Of a DNA stretch of 64,000 nt, positions 38,661 through 47,923 are shown piece by piece. Numbering within the stretch: position 1 is the stretch's first letter; each line of letters opens with the position of its first letter. The DNA is from Xenococcaceae cyanobacterium MO_188.B32 (GTDB lineage: Bacteria > Cyanobacteriota > Cyanobacteriia > Cyanobacteriales > Xenococcaceae): contig JASJDJ010000001.1 of assembly GCA_030065635.1 (NCBI GenBank), positions 1 to 64,000 of the forward strand, written 5' to 3'. The position numbers and the translations under genes are program-made. The notes below the pieces were generated by a model. That model was given only the letters and a program-made list of their open reading frames with translations, did not search any database and was not told the origin of the DNA.

Positions 38661-38918
38661 ATGAAGGCAGAGGAACTATTGAAGCGATATGCAGATGGAG
38701 AAAGAGATTTTAAAGGAGTTAACTTATCTGGAGTCAGTTTGTCAGGAGCGATCTTACCAGAAATCGATCTCACTCATGCCATTCTCGATCGAGCAACTCT
38801 CAATCAAACTGTTTTAACTGAAGCTAATTTAACAGGAGCTTCTTTACAGCAAGCTAATCTAAATCGAGCTATTTTGACAGGTGCGATCGTGCCTGATGGC
38901 TCAATATATAGACCATAG
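38661..38918 (+). CDS. Small pentapeptide-repeat protein
   Basis: 85 residues. After a helical start (MKAEELLKRYADGERDF) come about ten A(D/N)LXX-type pentapeptides (GVNLSGVSLSGAILPEIDL; EANLTGASLQQANLNRAIL), predicted to form a right-handed quadrilateral beta-helix. Ends with VPDGSIYRP, a common cyanobacterial cap. Function of such short proteins is unknown. Immediately upstream of a vapBC pair. Confidence 0.85.
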   Translation: MKAEELLKRYADGERDFKGVNLSGVSLSGAILPEIDLTHAILDRATLNQTVLTEANLTGASLQQANLNRAILTGAIVPDGSIYRP

Positions 38919-39042
38919 ATAGTTTCTTGGAAGTGAGCGATCGTCATAGATCGTCTCCTATTAAAGGATCGTGCATCGCTCGAAAAAACTAACATAACAT
39001 ATTGTGTTAAAATAAAATAACAAAAGAACGAGGACAAAAAAA

Positions 39043-39270
39043 TTGAACTTTAGTATTTATCTTAAAGACGAATTAGCTTCTAGGCTGAGTGCGGTCGCGA
39101 AAAAAGAACAGGTGTCGCGAAACAATTTAATTGTCGAAGCAATAGAACGCTTACTCAAAGAACGAGAATCTAGTTTTTGGGGAGAAGAAGTGATGAATTG
39201 GCGCGGTTGCCCTGAGTTTGAGCTACCTGCCAGAGATGATTTACTGCCACCAAAAGAAGAGATTTTTTGA
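39043..39270 (+). CDS. VapB-type antitoxin (ribbon-helix-helix)
   Basis: 75 residues from TTG 39043; no ATG is available in frame before the DNA-binding domain. N-terminal RHH (NFSIYLKDELASRLSAVAKK; NNLIVEAIERLLKERE) binds the operon promoter. The C-terminal tail (WRGCPEFELPARDDLLPP) should wrap the toxin. Stop overlaps the toxin start (TGATG), the standard coupled layout. Confidence 0.85.
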   Translation: MNFSIYLKDELASRLSAVAKKEQVSRNNLIVEAIERLLKERESSFWGEEVMNWRGCPEFELPARDDLLPPKEEIF

Positions 39271-39680
39271 TGGCGTTTTTACTCGATACTTGCACCATTT
39301 CCGATTATATCAAAGGCGATCGCTCTACAATTCACAGGCTCAGACAAGAAAAGCCTTTTGATATTTATATCTCTGCATTGACCGTTTTTGAAATTGATTT
39401 CGGGCTACAGCTTAAACCTAGCCTAATTAAGAAGATTCGCCCTCAGTTAGAAATTATTTATCGAAAAGTAGAAATTATTGATTTTTCAATAAATGAAGCC
39501 TATAGCGCAGCAAAGATTAGAAAAGATTTAAAGTTAGCTGGGACTCCTATTGGATTTTACGATCTTTTAATTGCTGCTACTGCCCAAGCAAATAACTTGA
39601 GACTAGTCACCAGTAACTGTGATGAGTTTTCTCGAATTGAAGGACTAGAAGTTGAAAACTGGAGAAATCATACTGATTAA
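39270..39680 (+). CDS. VapC-type PIN-domain toxin
   Basis: 136 residues from ATG 39270. PIN ribonuclease with the acidic metal-binding set: Asp in FLLDTCTISDYIKGD, Glu in TVFEIDFGLQL, and Asp in IGFYDLLIAATAQA, then TSNCDEFSRIEGL. VapC enzymes usually cut tRNA or rRNA. All key residues are present, and the partner antitoxin gene is intact, so this module looks functional, unlike the mazF/hicB locus at 11.6-12.4 kb. Confidence 0.92.
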   Translation: MAFLLDTCTISDYIKGDRSTIHRLRQEKPFDIYISALTVFEIDFGLQLKPSLIKKIRPQLEIIYRKVEIIDFSINEAYSAAKIRKDLKLAGTPIGFYDLLIAATAQANNLRLVTSNCDEFSRIEGLEVENWRNHTD

Positions 39681-39718
39681 TAATTCGACGCTTAAACCTT
39701 ATAAATTCGGTTGTATAG

Positions 39719-39952
39719 TTAGCGTATAATCAGGGTGTATTCATTAATTTGAGCTTCTATGCGATCGAGTTCCGTATAGCGAACACCAATAACTCGCATA
39801 TATTCTTTTTCAAAAGCATTTAACTCTGCCTGAAAAGTTGCTAAATCTAACTCTTTTTCTGCTAACTCTGTTTCTAATGTAGCTAGTTCGATCTTCTTCT
39901 TTTCAAGTTCCTCTTGTTCGGGGGTAAGCTTATGTATAATTCCATTTTCCAT
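39719..39952 (-). CDS. Short coiled-coil protein, probably a truncated larger gene
   Basis: 77 residues. A Glu/Leu-rich coiled coil (IELATLETELAEKELDLATF) followed by YMRVIGVRYTELDRIEAQIN. This block is familiar as the N-terminus of longer cyanobacterial proteins, some carrying a J domain, but here it stops after EYTLIIR. No continuation is found downstream. It may be a functional short form, but truncation is more likely. Confidence 0.55.
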   Translation of the reverse strand: MENGIIHKLTPEQEELEKKKIELATLETELAEKELDLATFQAELNAFEKEYMRVIGVRYTELDRIEAQINEYTLIIR

Positions 39953-40187
39953 AATTCGGAGAGACTATTACAATAATATCGCCACGATCTTAGTTGACTG
40001 AATTACCTTAAGACTTCAGTAAAATCAGCTAACGATGAAAATTTAAACATAGTATTTTATCAGCGAGCGCATTTATCTCAACCTTGTCAACACCAGAAAG
40101 CTACACTCAAAAATACAATCGACTAAAGCAAAACAATACTTGTCAATCATTCTGAACTTCTGTAACTCCTGACTCCTGAATTCTACA

Positions 40188-40394
40188 TTACTTGTTATAA
40201 GCTTTAGCAGAAGCTCTAATCCAAATAGATGCAGCAGTTAAAAAGGGAATTAAAATAAAAATTGCTCCAGAAATTAAAGGATGATCTCTTACCGCAGAAA
40301 TAGACACCATTAAAGTAATCCCCAATCCACAATACAGCAAACCAACTAAAGGTATACCAATTACTAATAAAGCAAATTTATCATCCGAGTTCAT
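40188..40394 (-). CDS. Small two-helix membrane protein
   Basis: 68 residues from ATG 40394, supported by GGAG about nine bases upstream; a TTG seven codons earlier overlaps that site. Two hydrophobic helices (FALLVIGIPLVGLLYCGLGI and LISGAIFILIPFLTAASIWI) joined by a short loop. No family recognised. The 235-bp spacer before it holds nothing I can identify. Confidence 0.65.
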   Translation of the reverse strand: MNSDDKFALLVIGIPLVGLLYCGLGITLMVSISAVRDHPLISGAIFILIPFLTAASIWIRASAKAYNK

Positions 40395-40439
40395 ATATTT
40401 TTTCTCCAGGTACAATTAGTCAATTTTAAAGCATAAAAA

Positions 40440-40848
40440 ACGATGTCATCTGAGTCGATCTTATTTGAACTCAAAAACTAAATATGCTAATGTCAGTTCG
40501 GGTTAAGCGCGATAAAACCTCCTTTACCCCTACAGCGATTGTTCGTAAAACACTTCAAAAAAATACTCTCTGCGCTCTCTGCTCGGTGCGCGTTCTGATA
40601 GCGAGGAAGCGGAGGAAGCCCGCGTCGGCGAAAGACGCAAGGGAATGTCCTCCAAGACAGCCTCGCCAGGGTCGCACCGCCTCTGCGGTTAATCAAAAAA
40701 TTAATCAAATTGAGGACTAGAGAATAGGGATTTTAGCTTATCCCGAACTCAGGTTGTATAAATTCATGAGTTAAAATCGATCGCCACTCGAGACATAAAT
40801 TTTATAAGCAAAGAATGAGAGTTTCAGCTTATCCCGAACTCAGATTAC
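40440..40848. repeat. Repeat-rich spacer downstream of recJ
   Basis: A GC-rich block (about 40565-40690) with GAGGAAGCGGAGGAAGCC, CGCGTCGGCGAAAGACGC and CCAGGGTCGCACCGCCTCTG resembles palindromic cyanobacterial repeats, including the one inside the histidine kinase gene at 62707. Two direct copies of AGCTTATCCCGAACTCAG lie at about 40736 and 40823, and a related inverted piece (CAGTTCGGGTTAAGC) at about 40494. Open frames here have no protein character. Confidence 0.6.
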
Positions 40849-42837
40849 CTAATTATCTTCCCCTAATGCAGTAAGGGCTATTTTTACTAATTGATAAAAA
40901 TGAGGTTGAGTAACATCGATTTTTTGGGCATTATCTCTGTTTGTACCTAATAAACCGTCTTTACTACCAGGATAAACGGCTAAAACTTTACCTCGATCGT
41001 TTCTAATTCTTAACTCATTGATAGAACCAGATAAACTACAAGCATAAGTACGTCCTTGATAGTTAAATATTGCTTTTTTATTACTTTTGGGATTAGTAAT
41101 TTGAGGAGGTCTTACACCTATAATTTCTAGCTCTACATTAGTTGTATCTTGCCAATGATTTTCTCTTAATTTATAAGCAATATCGAGACGATTGGCTAAA
41201 GGAAAATATTCTTGCCAACGCCAGGCGATCGCTTTTATTTCGGTATCGGAATTATCTTCGGCTAAAGTTAATTTAAGGTGAATTTTACCAACTATTTGTT
41301 GTTCTTTGATTCTGATATTGGGAGTCCAAAAAACAGGAAAAGCATTACCTATACCCCAAGGTTGTAAACTATCGATTTGTTCGTAAAGATTAAGAGATAA
41401 TTGTTTTAAGCTAGCTCGAGCATCGATTTTAATCAGAGGTTTGAGATGTTTTGTCTCTAAACATTGATGGGCAAAGTTACTCAATCTTTGTTGAAAAGCA
41501 ACTAAATTTTGAGTAGGTAAACTAAATCCTCCTGCTGCTTTATGTCCTCCAAATTTCCCTAATAAATCTCGACAAAATTCTAAAGCATCAAAGATATTAA
41601 ATTCTTCAATTCCTCTAGCCGAACCACGAATTTTACTGCGATCTTCTTCTTCGTAAGTACCAATAAATACAGGAACACCATAACGTTCTACTAAACGAGA
41701 AGCAACAATCCCAATTACGCCATGATGCCAACCTTCTTTAACTACTACTAAAACTCTTGCTTGTTGCCAGAGTATAGGAGTATTTTGTACTAACGCGATC
41801 GCTTCTTGTTCGATTTCTTGGCATAGTTGTTGACGACGACGGTTAATTTGTTCGCATTGCATCGCCCTTATCTTAGCTAATCCTGGATCGTCTGTAGTCA
41901 ACAATTCAATAACAGTTTGGGGATCGCCAATACGTCCTATAGCATTAATTCTAGGGCCTAGTTTAAACCCAATATCATCTGGTTGCAATTGCTTTTGTTC
42001 TTCCTTGACTCCTGCTACCTGCATTAAAGCTTGTATCCCTTCTAGCTGGGAGTTAGGCAACTGGCGTAAACCTCTTTTTAACCAACGACGGTTAACTCCT
42101 ACCAAGGGTGCTAAATCCGCAATTGTCCCCAAAGTAAATAATTCTAATAATTGAGTAGTTAGTCCTTTTAGTTTATTTAATTTTTGTGCCGTAGCGATCG
42201 CTAAAATATAAGCAACTCCTACTCCTGCTAATCCTCGATAAGGTGAAGTGACAGGCAATAATTTCGGGTTAAGAATAGCATCGGCAGGAGGTAATTGAGG
42301 TGGTAAATCGTGATGATCGGTAATAATTACACTCAGTCCTAACTCTACCGCCAGTAAAATCGGTTCGTAAGCAGAAATACCATTATCAACCGTAAGAATT
42401 AAACCTACTCCCGCAGCAGCAAATTCTTCGACAATACGAGTATTAATGCCATAACCATCTTTCATGCGACTGGGAATAGCATAGTCTACATCTGCTCCTA
42501 AATGTTTTAACGCCCGCAATAGTAAAGCAGTACTAGTCATGCCATCTGCATCATAATCACCGCAAATAGCAATTTTCTCTTCAGACGCGATCGCATCTAC
42601 TAATAACTCTACACTAGTAGCCAGATCGGAAAATTCCTCTATAGGCGAAGGTAAAGCCTGAGATTCTGGTTCGATATAAACCTTTGCTAAATCTGCCGTA
42701 GCAATACCCCGATTAAGAATTACCTGTGCTACCAAAGGAGCAAACCCAGTACTTAGAGTTAATTCAGATACTTTTTCTGGTTGTACTTCTGCAATTTGCC
42801 ATCTTTGATTTGGTAGCCGAGATCGATCTTCTCTCAT
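40849..42837 (-). CDS. recJ: Single-stranded-DNA-specific exonuclease RecJ
   Basis: 662 residues. 5'-3' exonuclease of recombination and mismatch repair. DHH-family motifs: AICGDYDADGMTSTALLLRA, LTVDNGISAYEP, ITDHHDLPPQLPPADAILNP, then the DHHA1 region with GGHKAAGGFSLPT, and an OB-like domain (SLQPWGIGNAFPVFWTPNIR). All metal-binding Asp/His residues are visible. The C-terminal 100 residues are a lineage-specific extension (VLAVYPGSKDGLLGTNRDNA). Confidence 0.95.
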   Translation of the reverse strand: MREDRSRLPNQRWQIAEVQPEKVSELTLSTGFAPLVAQVILNRGIATADLAKVYIEPESQALPSPIEEFSDLATSVELLVDAIASEEKIAICGDYDADGMTSTALLLRALKHLGADVDYAIPSRMKDGYGINTRIVEEFAAAGVGLILTVDNGISAYEPILLAVELGLSVIITDHHDLPPQLPPADAILNPKLLPVTSPYRGLAGVGVAYILAIATAQKLNKLKGLTTQLLELFTLGTIADLAPLVGVNRRWLKRGLRQLPNSQLEGIQALMQVAGVKEEQKQLQPDDIGFKLGPRINAIGRIGDPQTVIELLTTDDPGLAKIRAMQCEQINRRRQQLCQEIEQEAIALVQNTPILWQQARVLVVVKEGWHHGVIGIVASRLVERYGVPVFIGTYEEEDRSKIRGSARGIEEFNIFDALEFCRDLLGKFGGHKAAGGFSLPTQNLVAFQQRLSNFAHQCLETKHLKPLIKIDARASLKQLSLNLYEQIDSLQPWGIGNAFPVFWTPNIRIKEQQIVGKIHLKLTLAEDNSDTEIKAIAWRWQEYFPLANRLDIAYKLRENHWQDTTNVELEIIGVRPPQITNPKSNKKAIFNYQGRTYACSLSGSINELRIRNDRGKVLAVYPGSKDGLLGTNRDNAQKIDVTQPHFYQLVKIALTALGEDN

Positions 42838-42954
42838 TCAATTTTTTAGTAAAAGGCGAACAACCATTTTACTGTAACTACGGTCAAAGAGAATAACGCT
42901 CTAACTTGATATCTTTTGAATGAGAGCGTTGATTGGGATACATTCATAACGTAG

Positions 42955-43542
42955 TCAATCAGCTGCTTTTTGGTAGCGACTAATTTCAAGATCGCTAAGA
43001 CGATGCTCAATGTTTATACTCGCATTGCGATCCGCCTGTAACACTTCCCCGTCAAAGGTGAAGAATCGATCTCCGTCCCGTCTCCCCAAGAGAGTTCCGT
43101 TACGGCTATCAACCTGCGAAGTGTAGGCTGGATTTATCAACGTCACCACCGATTGACGACGCTGAGAAACTTGCTCTATCGCGGCACGCAATTCACCTTT
43201 ACACCATGCAGCCAAACGACGATTAATCTTTTTGCTCTTCCTTTTATTGCGGATAGGTTGAGATAAATCCTCACAAACAATTTGCTTATGAGTCTGAAAA
43301 ATCTGATGAACGCCCGTTCTAATCTTGGTTCTAATGAGTGCGCGCACCTTGGTTTGAGACTTGTTTTGATTTTTTGTGCCTAAGTTACAGCGTTTAATTT
43401 GGCCATGAGGCTTTTTCCTGCTTAACGCCCAGAGCTTCTGCCTTCTCTTCCCTTTGATGTGGCGTTTTTCTGTAGCAGCAGTCATGATTTGGCCAATACC
43501 ATCAGCATAGACAACATTGTCAGAACCATAAAATGGAGGCAC
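42955..43542 (-). pseudogene. TnpB (IS605 OrfB) C-terminal two-thirds, 5' end lost
   Basis: 195 codons. KGKRRQKLWALSRKKPHGQI is the arginine-rich helix after RuvC-I; IVCEDLSQPI holds the RuvC-II Glu; GEVLQADRNASINI holds the RuvC-III Asp. VTLINPAYTSQVDSRNGTLL corresponds to the zinc-ribbon region but lacks a clear CxxC pair. The first Asp motif and the N-terminal recognition lobe are missing. At its 5' edge (about 43543) the sequence switches to the end of another, oppositely oriented element. Confidence 0.85.
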
Positions 43543-43679
43543 TGTAAGACCAAAGCTAAACTTGTTTGGTGGAGGCTAGAGCCTGTGAGACGGGAAACTC
43601 AAAAGCGGAATAAGACCCGCACCGAAACGCGAGGTTTGGAGATACTCCCACCTCACGAAGTAGGTGGTGAGTAGTTCAT
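43543..43679 (+). mobile_element. Right end of a second IS605/TnpB element with omega-RNA-like scaffold
   Basis: Plus-strand sequence running TGAGACGGGAAACTCAAAAG, CGGAATAAGACCCGCACCGA, AACGCGAGGTTTGGAGATAC and a terminal hairpin CCCACCTCACGAAGTAGGTGGTGAGTAG is the stereotyped 3' end of cyanobacterial TnpB elements. There the DNA both ends the gene and encodes the guide-RNA scaffold. In frame it reads KLVWWRLEPVRRETQKRNKT. Its own tnpB body is absent. Element edge probably near GAGTAGTTCA (about 43669-43678). Confidence 0.75.
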
Positions 43680-43743
43680 AAAGTAGCAATTACTTGCTAA
43701 TTGCTACTGGCTCGACGACTTCCCCATCTTTTCTATTTATAAA

Positions 43744-44187
43744 CTAATTAATATACTGACCTCGATATTTTCGGAGAAGCATTTTGCGGAGAAAATTATT
43801 GTCTGTAGATGCCTTCTGGCTATCTTTTTGGCTCACTTCATCTACTTTACTCCGCTCTTTTTCTGATATTTTACTACTATAAACTGATTGTTGTTTAGCT
43901 TTTGTCGAAGAAATTTGGGGAGCGCACTTTTTTCTATTAGAGTGTAGATTTTCACTTACGTGAGATTGAGTCCAAATAGTAAAGCCGTATTTTTCTTGAA
44001 TTAATAAGATTTTAAGCTTTCTTTTTGCAATTTGTTGACAATATTTCAAAGCTGGCTCTTTGCATCTCAAAGAAAAACTGGGGCCTTTTGCAAAAACTTG
44101 GTTCTCAAAAGTTAATTTTTCACTATTTATCTTGATAGCTCTTGCTGCCAGTTCTTCTTGCGTAATCTGGATGATAGCTATACTCAT
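43744..44187 (-). CDS. Hypothetical basic protein
   Basis: 147 residues. N-terminal half looks folded (LRCKEPALKYCQQIAKRKLK; ILLIQEKYGFTIWTQ); the C-terminal half is low-complexity Lys/Ser/Gln-rich and likely disordered (SSTKAKQQSVYSSKISEKER). No signal peptide or membrane helix. No family recognised. Isolated between IS605 debris and a phosphoesterase gene. Confidence 0.6.
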   Translation of the reverse strand: MSIAIIQITQEELAARAIKINSEKLTFENQVFAKGPSFSLRCKEPALKYCQQIAKRKLKILLIQEKYGFTIWTQSHVSENLHSNRKKCAPQISSTKAKQQSVYSSKISEKERSKVDEVSQKDSQKASTDNNFLRKMLLRKYRGQYIN

Positions 44188-44552
44188 AGGTTCTCAAGTG
44201 GTACTTCTCTAGATTATACTTGTATTTTTTTGTGTTACCAAAAATAGTTGTTTACACTTAATAACTAAGTATAAAATTTATAGTATTGTACAGGAATTTA
44301 CTTAAATAAATTTACTTAATTATCAGTTTTGGTTTTGTCGATGTAGGATCAAAAATTAAGTATGTCAAAATTTGAAGAAGCTCGGGCGAAATATTTGAGC
44401 GTTTAGTAACTTAAAGTCAAAAAAGTTTTTGATATGGTTGAGATCGACTCGAAAACTCAACGTTAATTCCTAGTCTTACTCTGGGTTAACGCTGACTGTA
44501 TTTCGCAGTCAGTTAAACCAAAGAAAACTTAGAGCTTTGAAAACTAGTAGCT
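44188..44552. other. 365-bp spacer, one hairpin
   Basis: No protein-like frame. CTGACTG/CAGTCAG arms around a seven-base loop lie at about 44491-44511, upstream of the metallophosphoesterase. The rest is AT-rich and featureless. Confidence 0.4.
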
Positions 44553-45383
44553 ATGCCTCTAATCATTACTGAGCCATTAAAGATAGAAAAATTAACTATT
44601 GCGATCGCCAATTTACCGAATTCTCTCTCAGGAATTAAAATCGTACAATTATCTGACTTACATTACGATGGCATCCGCTTATCAGAAAAATTGTTAGCTC
44701 AAGCGATCGAAGTTAGTAATCGAGAGAACCCCGATCTAGTAGTCATTACAGGAGATTTAGTTACAGACGATCCTCAACCTATTGAAATCCTAGCGTCAAA
44801 ACTGATAAAACTGCAATCTCCCGTAGGTACTTATGTTTGTTTGGGAAATCACGATAATGTTTCTCTCGCTAGTAGGAAACATATCATCAATGCTCTTACG
44901 AAAGTAGGAATTAGAGTTCTTTGGAATGAAATTGTTTATCCATTGGGCAAAGAGTTAGCTATTGTAGGATTGGCAGAATATTGGTCATCTGAATTTAATC
45001 CCAAGCCTGTTTTTGAGCAAATTGAACCAAATATACCTCGTATAGTTCTTTCTCATAATCCAGACTCCGCAGAGATTTTAAAAAAATGGCGAGTAGATTT
45101 GCAACTCTCAGGACATACCCACGGTGGTCAAATAGTTATTCCTGGGTATGGTGCTGCACCCCTATTATTAAGACAAGTTAGAAAAAAAACCCCCAAATGG
45201 ATTAGTTATTTTATTCCTTATCTTAGAGCCTGTTCTGAAGTATTAAAGCACTGGCAATGGTCAGAAGGATGGCATCAAGTAGGCAAAAATCAACTTTATG
45301 TCAATCGGGGTTTGGGTACTTACTTCCCTGGTAGGTTATTTTGTCCTCCAGAAGTTACGGTAATAACTTTAGAATCTAGATAA
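44553..45383 (+). CDS. Metallophosphoesterase (YkuE/calcineurin-like)
   Basis: 276 residues. Binuclear-metal phosphoesterase with all family motifs: QLSDLHYDG, VITGDLVTDD, LGNHDN, VLSHNPD and LSGHTHGGQI. Close to the UDP-2,3-diacylglucosamine/YkuE-type branch by the DLHYD and GHTHGGQ spacing. No N-terminal signal or anchor is seen, so it is probably cytosolic or peripheral. Substrate unknown. Confidence 0.9.
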   Translation: MPLIITEPLKIEKLTIAIANLPNSLSGIKIVQLSDLHYDGIRLSEKLLAQAIEVSNRENPDLVVITGDLVTDDPQPIEILASKLIKLQSPVGTYVCLGNHDNVSLASRKHIINALTKVGIRVLWNEIVYPLGKELAIVGLAEYWSSEFNPKPVFEQIEPNIPRIVLSHNPDSAEILKKWRVDLQLSGHTHGGQIVIPGYGAAPLLLRQVRKKTPKWISYFIPYLRACSEVLKHWQWSEGWHQVGKNQLYVNRGLGTYFPGRLFCPPEVTVITLESR

Positions 45384-45797
45384 CGATCGATACACTATCT
45401 TGACAAAGTCTTAGAGAACCAAGATATGCCTGAAGTGGTTAGTATTAGTAAGCCAAAAAAAGCAGAAGGTTCGTGAGTTGTTCTTGTCCTGATACTCAAG
45501 GTATTGATGCCAATGGCTCGATTAGAACGTTAGTACTATAGACTAGCCTGGCAATATTAGCTTTTTCACTAGTTACACCCAAAAACAGAGCCGAGTTATC
45601 TAGTTCGAGCGAGGAAGTCCCTGGTAAAGAAAAACTGCCTAATAAATACGTACTGCTATATTTCCCGACCTTATGAAGAGAGGCACCACGCGACCGAATT
45701 TAGATAATTTCAAGAACTCTTGCCACGGCAAATCTTCAATCAAATCATTAACTTGCTACTTGTAAAGACGTTCTCTCGAACGCCTTTACATTACAGA
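45384..45797. other. Spacer with possible gene debris
   Basis: From ATG 45426 a frame reads MPEVVSISKPKKAEGS then stops. In a neighbouring frame, SCSCPDTQGIDANGSIRTL, a TAG, and then a hydrophobic stretch SLAILAFSLVTPKNRAEL run on to TGA 45674-45676. This could be a small decayed gene with a frameshift and a stop, or chance. No family recognised. Confidence 0.3.
45762..45789 (-). terminator. Hairpin at the 3' end of the UbiB-type kinase gene
   Basis: GTAAAGACGTTC (45762-45773) and GAACGCCTTTAC (45778-45789) form a 12-bp stem with one mismatch-type pair and a TCTC loop, nine bases beyond the stop codon of the minus-strand gene. Suitable position for a terminator, but the T-tract is weak. Confidence 0.5.
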
Positions 45798-47816
45798 CTA
45801 ACGCATAGCTGCGACTGGCGGTAAAACAGGTTGTTGTGCTTTAATATTTCTCATGCTGCTACTATTGTTGTCATAGATAGTCTTATCTTCGTCTAATAAC
45901 AGATTTCTAATCAATCTAGCTGCAATCTTTTGAGTTAATTTCTCAGCTACCTGTTGCCCTAATTGTTGTGTTTCTGGTTTGGTAATTATTTTGGTGATTA
46001 GAGAAACAATGCGGGTAGGATCGAAGCCTGGAGTTTGTTGCAATATGCCAATAATATTTTTGAGATGCTTGACGGTGTAAGACTCTTCTCTTAATTCTAC
46101 GGGAGTTTCTTGTACCGCTAGTCCTACTTGTTGTCTAAAAGAAGTAGAAATATTAAACCAAGTCCTGCGTCCCACATTATCTAAGGCATTGACAATTTCA
46201 TCCGCTAGGCGATCGCGAATAAACTGACCTCGTTCGGAGAAGAGAAAATCTAATGCCTGATTGGCTATTTTATCAAAATCATAATCCACTGAATTATTAG
46301 CATTACGCATCAAGTTTTCTAGACGATGCCAACGAAATCCTTCTTCTTTAAATAATAAATCTTTTAAAGAGGCTCTTAATTCTGGTGCAGGATCGGTAAG
46401 TAAACGTTTGGCAATATAAGGGTAAGCCTTACTCAGTACTTTAAAATTTGGTTCGATCCCGATAGCAATCCCTTCTAGAGTTACCATCGAGCGAATAATT
46501 AAAGCGTAGTAGGCAGGTACGCGGAAAGGAAACTCATACATCATTGCCGACATCTGATCGGTAATGCTCTTAAAGTTTAACTCAGCTACACTAGCTCCAA
46601 GGGCATTGCCAAAGACATTAGCTAAGGCAGGAACGATCGGTCTTAAATCTGTATCTGGAGTGAGGAAATCTAATTTAACATAGTCGTGAGATAAAGCTTC
46701 AAAATCGCGGTTAACCAAGTGAACTACCGCTTCAATTAGCCCATATCTCTGATAGGGTTTGATTCGGCTCATCATGCCAAAATCTAAGTAAGCCAGTCTA
46801 CCATCGGGCATGGCTAGTAAATTACCTGGATGGGGATCGGCATGGAAGAAACCATGTTCCAACAGTTGTCTGAGAGAGCATTCTACCCCTACTTCTACTA
46901 AATGGGTTGCATCAATACCCTGCGCCTGAATTGCTTTAATATTGGTCAGTTTAGTTCCACTAATCCATTCCATAGTCAGAACTCTGCGTCCTGTATATTG
47001 CCAATAGATTTTGGGAACGTAAATTTCTTCTATATAGCCATAGAGTCGAGCAAATTTATCTGCATTGCGTCCTTCTTGAACATAGTTAATTTCTTCAAAA
47101 ACACGACCAGCTAACTCATCGGTAATAGCAACTAAATCAGAACGTACTCTTTTAATATTATTTTGTACCCAACTTGCTATAGTACGCATAATATAGATAT
47201 CGAGAGTAATAGAGCGAATCAGATCGGGGCGTTGAACTTTAACAGCAACTTCTTCTCCAGTCTTGAGCTTACCTCGATAAACTTGTCCTAAAGATGCAGC
47301 AGCGATCGGTTGAGGAGAAAGTTCCGCATATATATCTTCTGGTGATGCACCTAATTCTTCTTGGATGAACTTAAAGGCAATTTCATTAGGAAAAGAAGGT
47401 AACTCATCCTGAAGTTTAGTTAATTCGTCTAAATAGGTAGGAGAAACTAAATCTGGTCTGGTAGAGAGTGCTTGACCGACTTTAATATAAGCAGGGCCTA
47501 GTTTGGTTAAAATTTCTCTTAATTTGGCTGCTCTTTTTCTGCTATTAATTACAGATTTATTGGTGATTTTATCCCGCCATACAGCAAAAGCCAGGAGAGC
47601 AAAAGGAATAACAATACTAATTAATCTACCGATAACTCTTAGGGGACGGTAACGATAATAAGCAATTATTTTATCGGGATTGTAACGCCAATCCGCATCT
47701 GTCTCTTCCTCAATGTCAGTGGCTGGAAACTGATATTGCTGTTCGGGTAACTGAGAGGGAAATTTTGTTGATTCCTGTAGGTAAGAAGTTTTATTTATTA
47801 TATTTGTTTGAGACAT
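45798..47816 (-). CDS. AarF/UbiB-family atypical kinase
   Basis: 672 residues, typical of the cyanobacterial/plastid ABC1K group. Signature KxGQ motif KVGQALSTRPDLVSP, the Ala-rich AAASLGQVYRG loop, VKVQRPDL Lys, catalytic FFHADPHPGNLLAMPDGRLA and YLDFGMM. C-terminal helices may reach a membrane. The family acts in ubiquinone or plastoquinone/prenyl-lipid metabolism as ATPase-like regulators. Monocistronic, with its own upstream spacer. Confidence 0.93.
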   Translation of the reverse strand: MSQTNIINKTSYLQESTKFPSQLPEQQYQFPATDIEEETDADWRYNPDKIIAYYRYRPLRVIGRLISIVIPFALLAFAVWRDKITNKSVINSRKRAAKLREILTKLGPAYIKVGQALSTRPDLVSPTYLDELTKLQDELPSFPNEIAFKFIQEELGASPEDIYAELSPQPIAAASLGQVYRGKLKTGEEVAVKVQRPDLIRSITLDIYIMRTIASWVQNNIKRVRSDLVAITDELAGRVFEEINYVQEGRNADKFARLYGYIEEIYVPKIYWQYTGRRVLTMEWISGTKLTNIKAIQAQGIDATHLVEVGVECSLRQLLEHGFFHADPHPGNLLAMPDGRLAYLDFGMMSRIKPYQRYGLIEAVVHLVNRDFEALSHDYVKLDFLTPDTDLRPIVPALANVFGNALGASVAELNFKSITDQMSAMMYEFPFRVPAYYALIIRSMVTLEGIAIGIEPNFKVLSKAYPYIAKRLLTDPAPELRASLKDLLFKEEGFRWHRLENLMRNANNSVDYDFDKIANQALDFLFSERGQFIRDRLADEIVNALDNVGRRTWFNISTSFRQQVGLAVQETPVELREESYTVKHLKNIIGILQQTPGFDPTRIVSLITKIITKPETQQLGQQVAEKLTQKIAARLIRNLLLDEDKTIYDNNSSSMRNIKAQQPVLPPVAAMR

Positions 47817-47923
47817 AAGATTTAAATTGACGTTAGCAACGTTTTGTGAATAATTGTAACAATTAAATGAAAAAAGCTCATCTATCTTGGGGTTAATTAC
47901 GAGCGATTAAACAAAACACCTAC

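Noticed and set aside
40484-40720. Overlapping 71-78-codon frames on both strands
   Set aside because: Both come from a GC-rich repeat block; no family or start signal.
43459-43674. 71-codon plus-strand frame ending LPPHEVGGE
   Set aside because: Its second half is the read-through of a TnpB right end; the first half is antisense to the other tnpB. Not a gene by itself.
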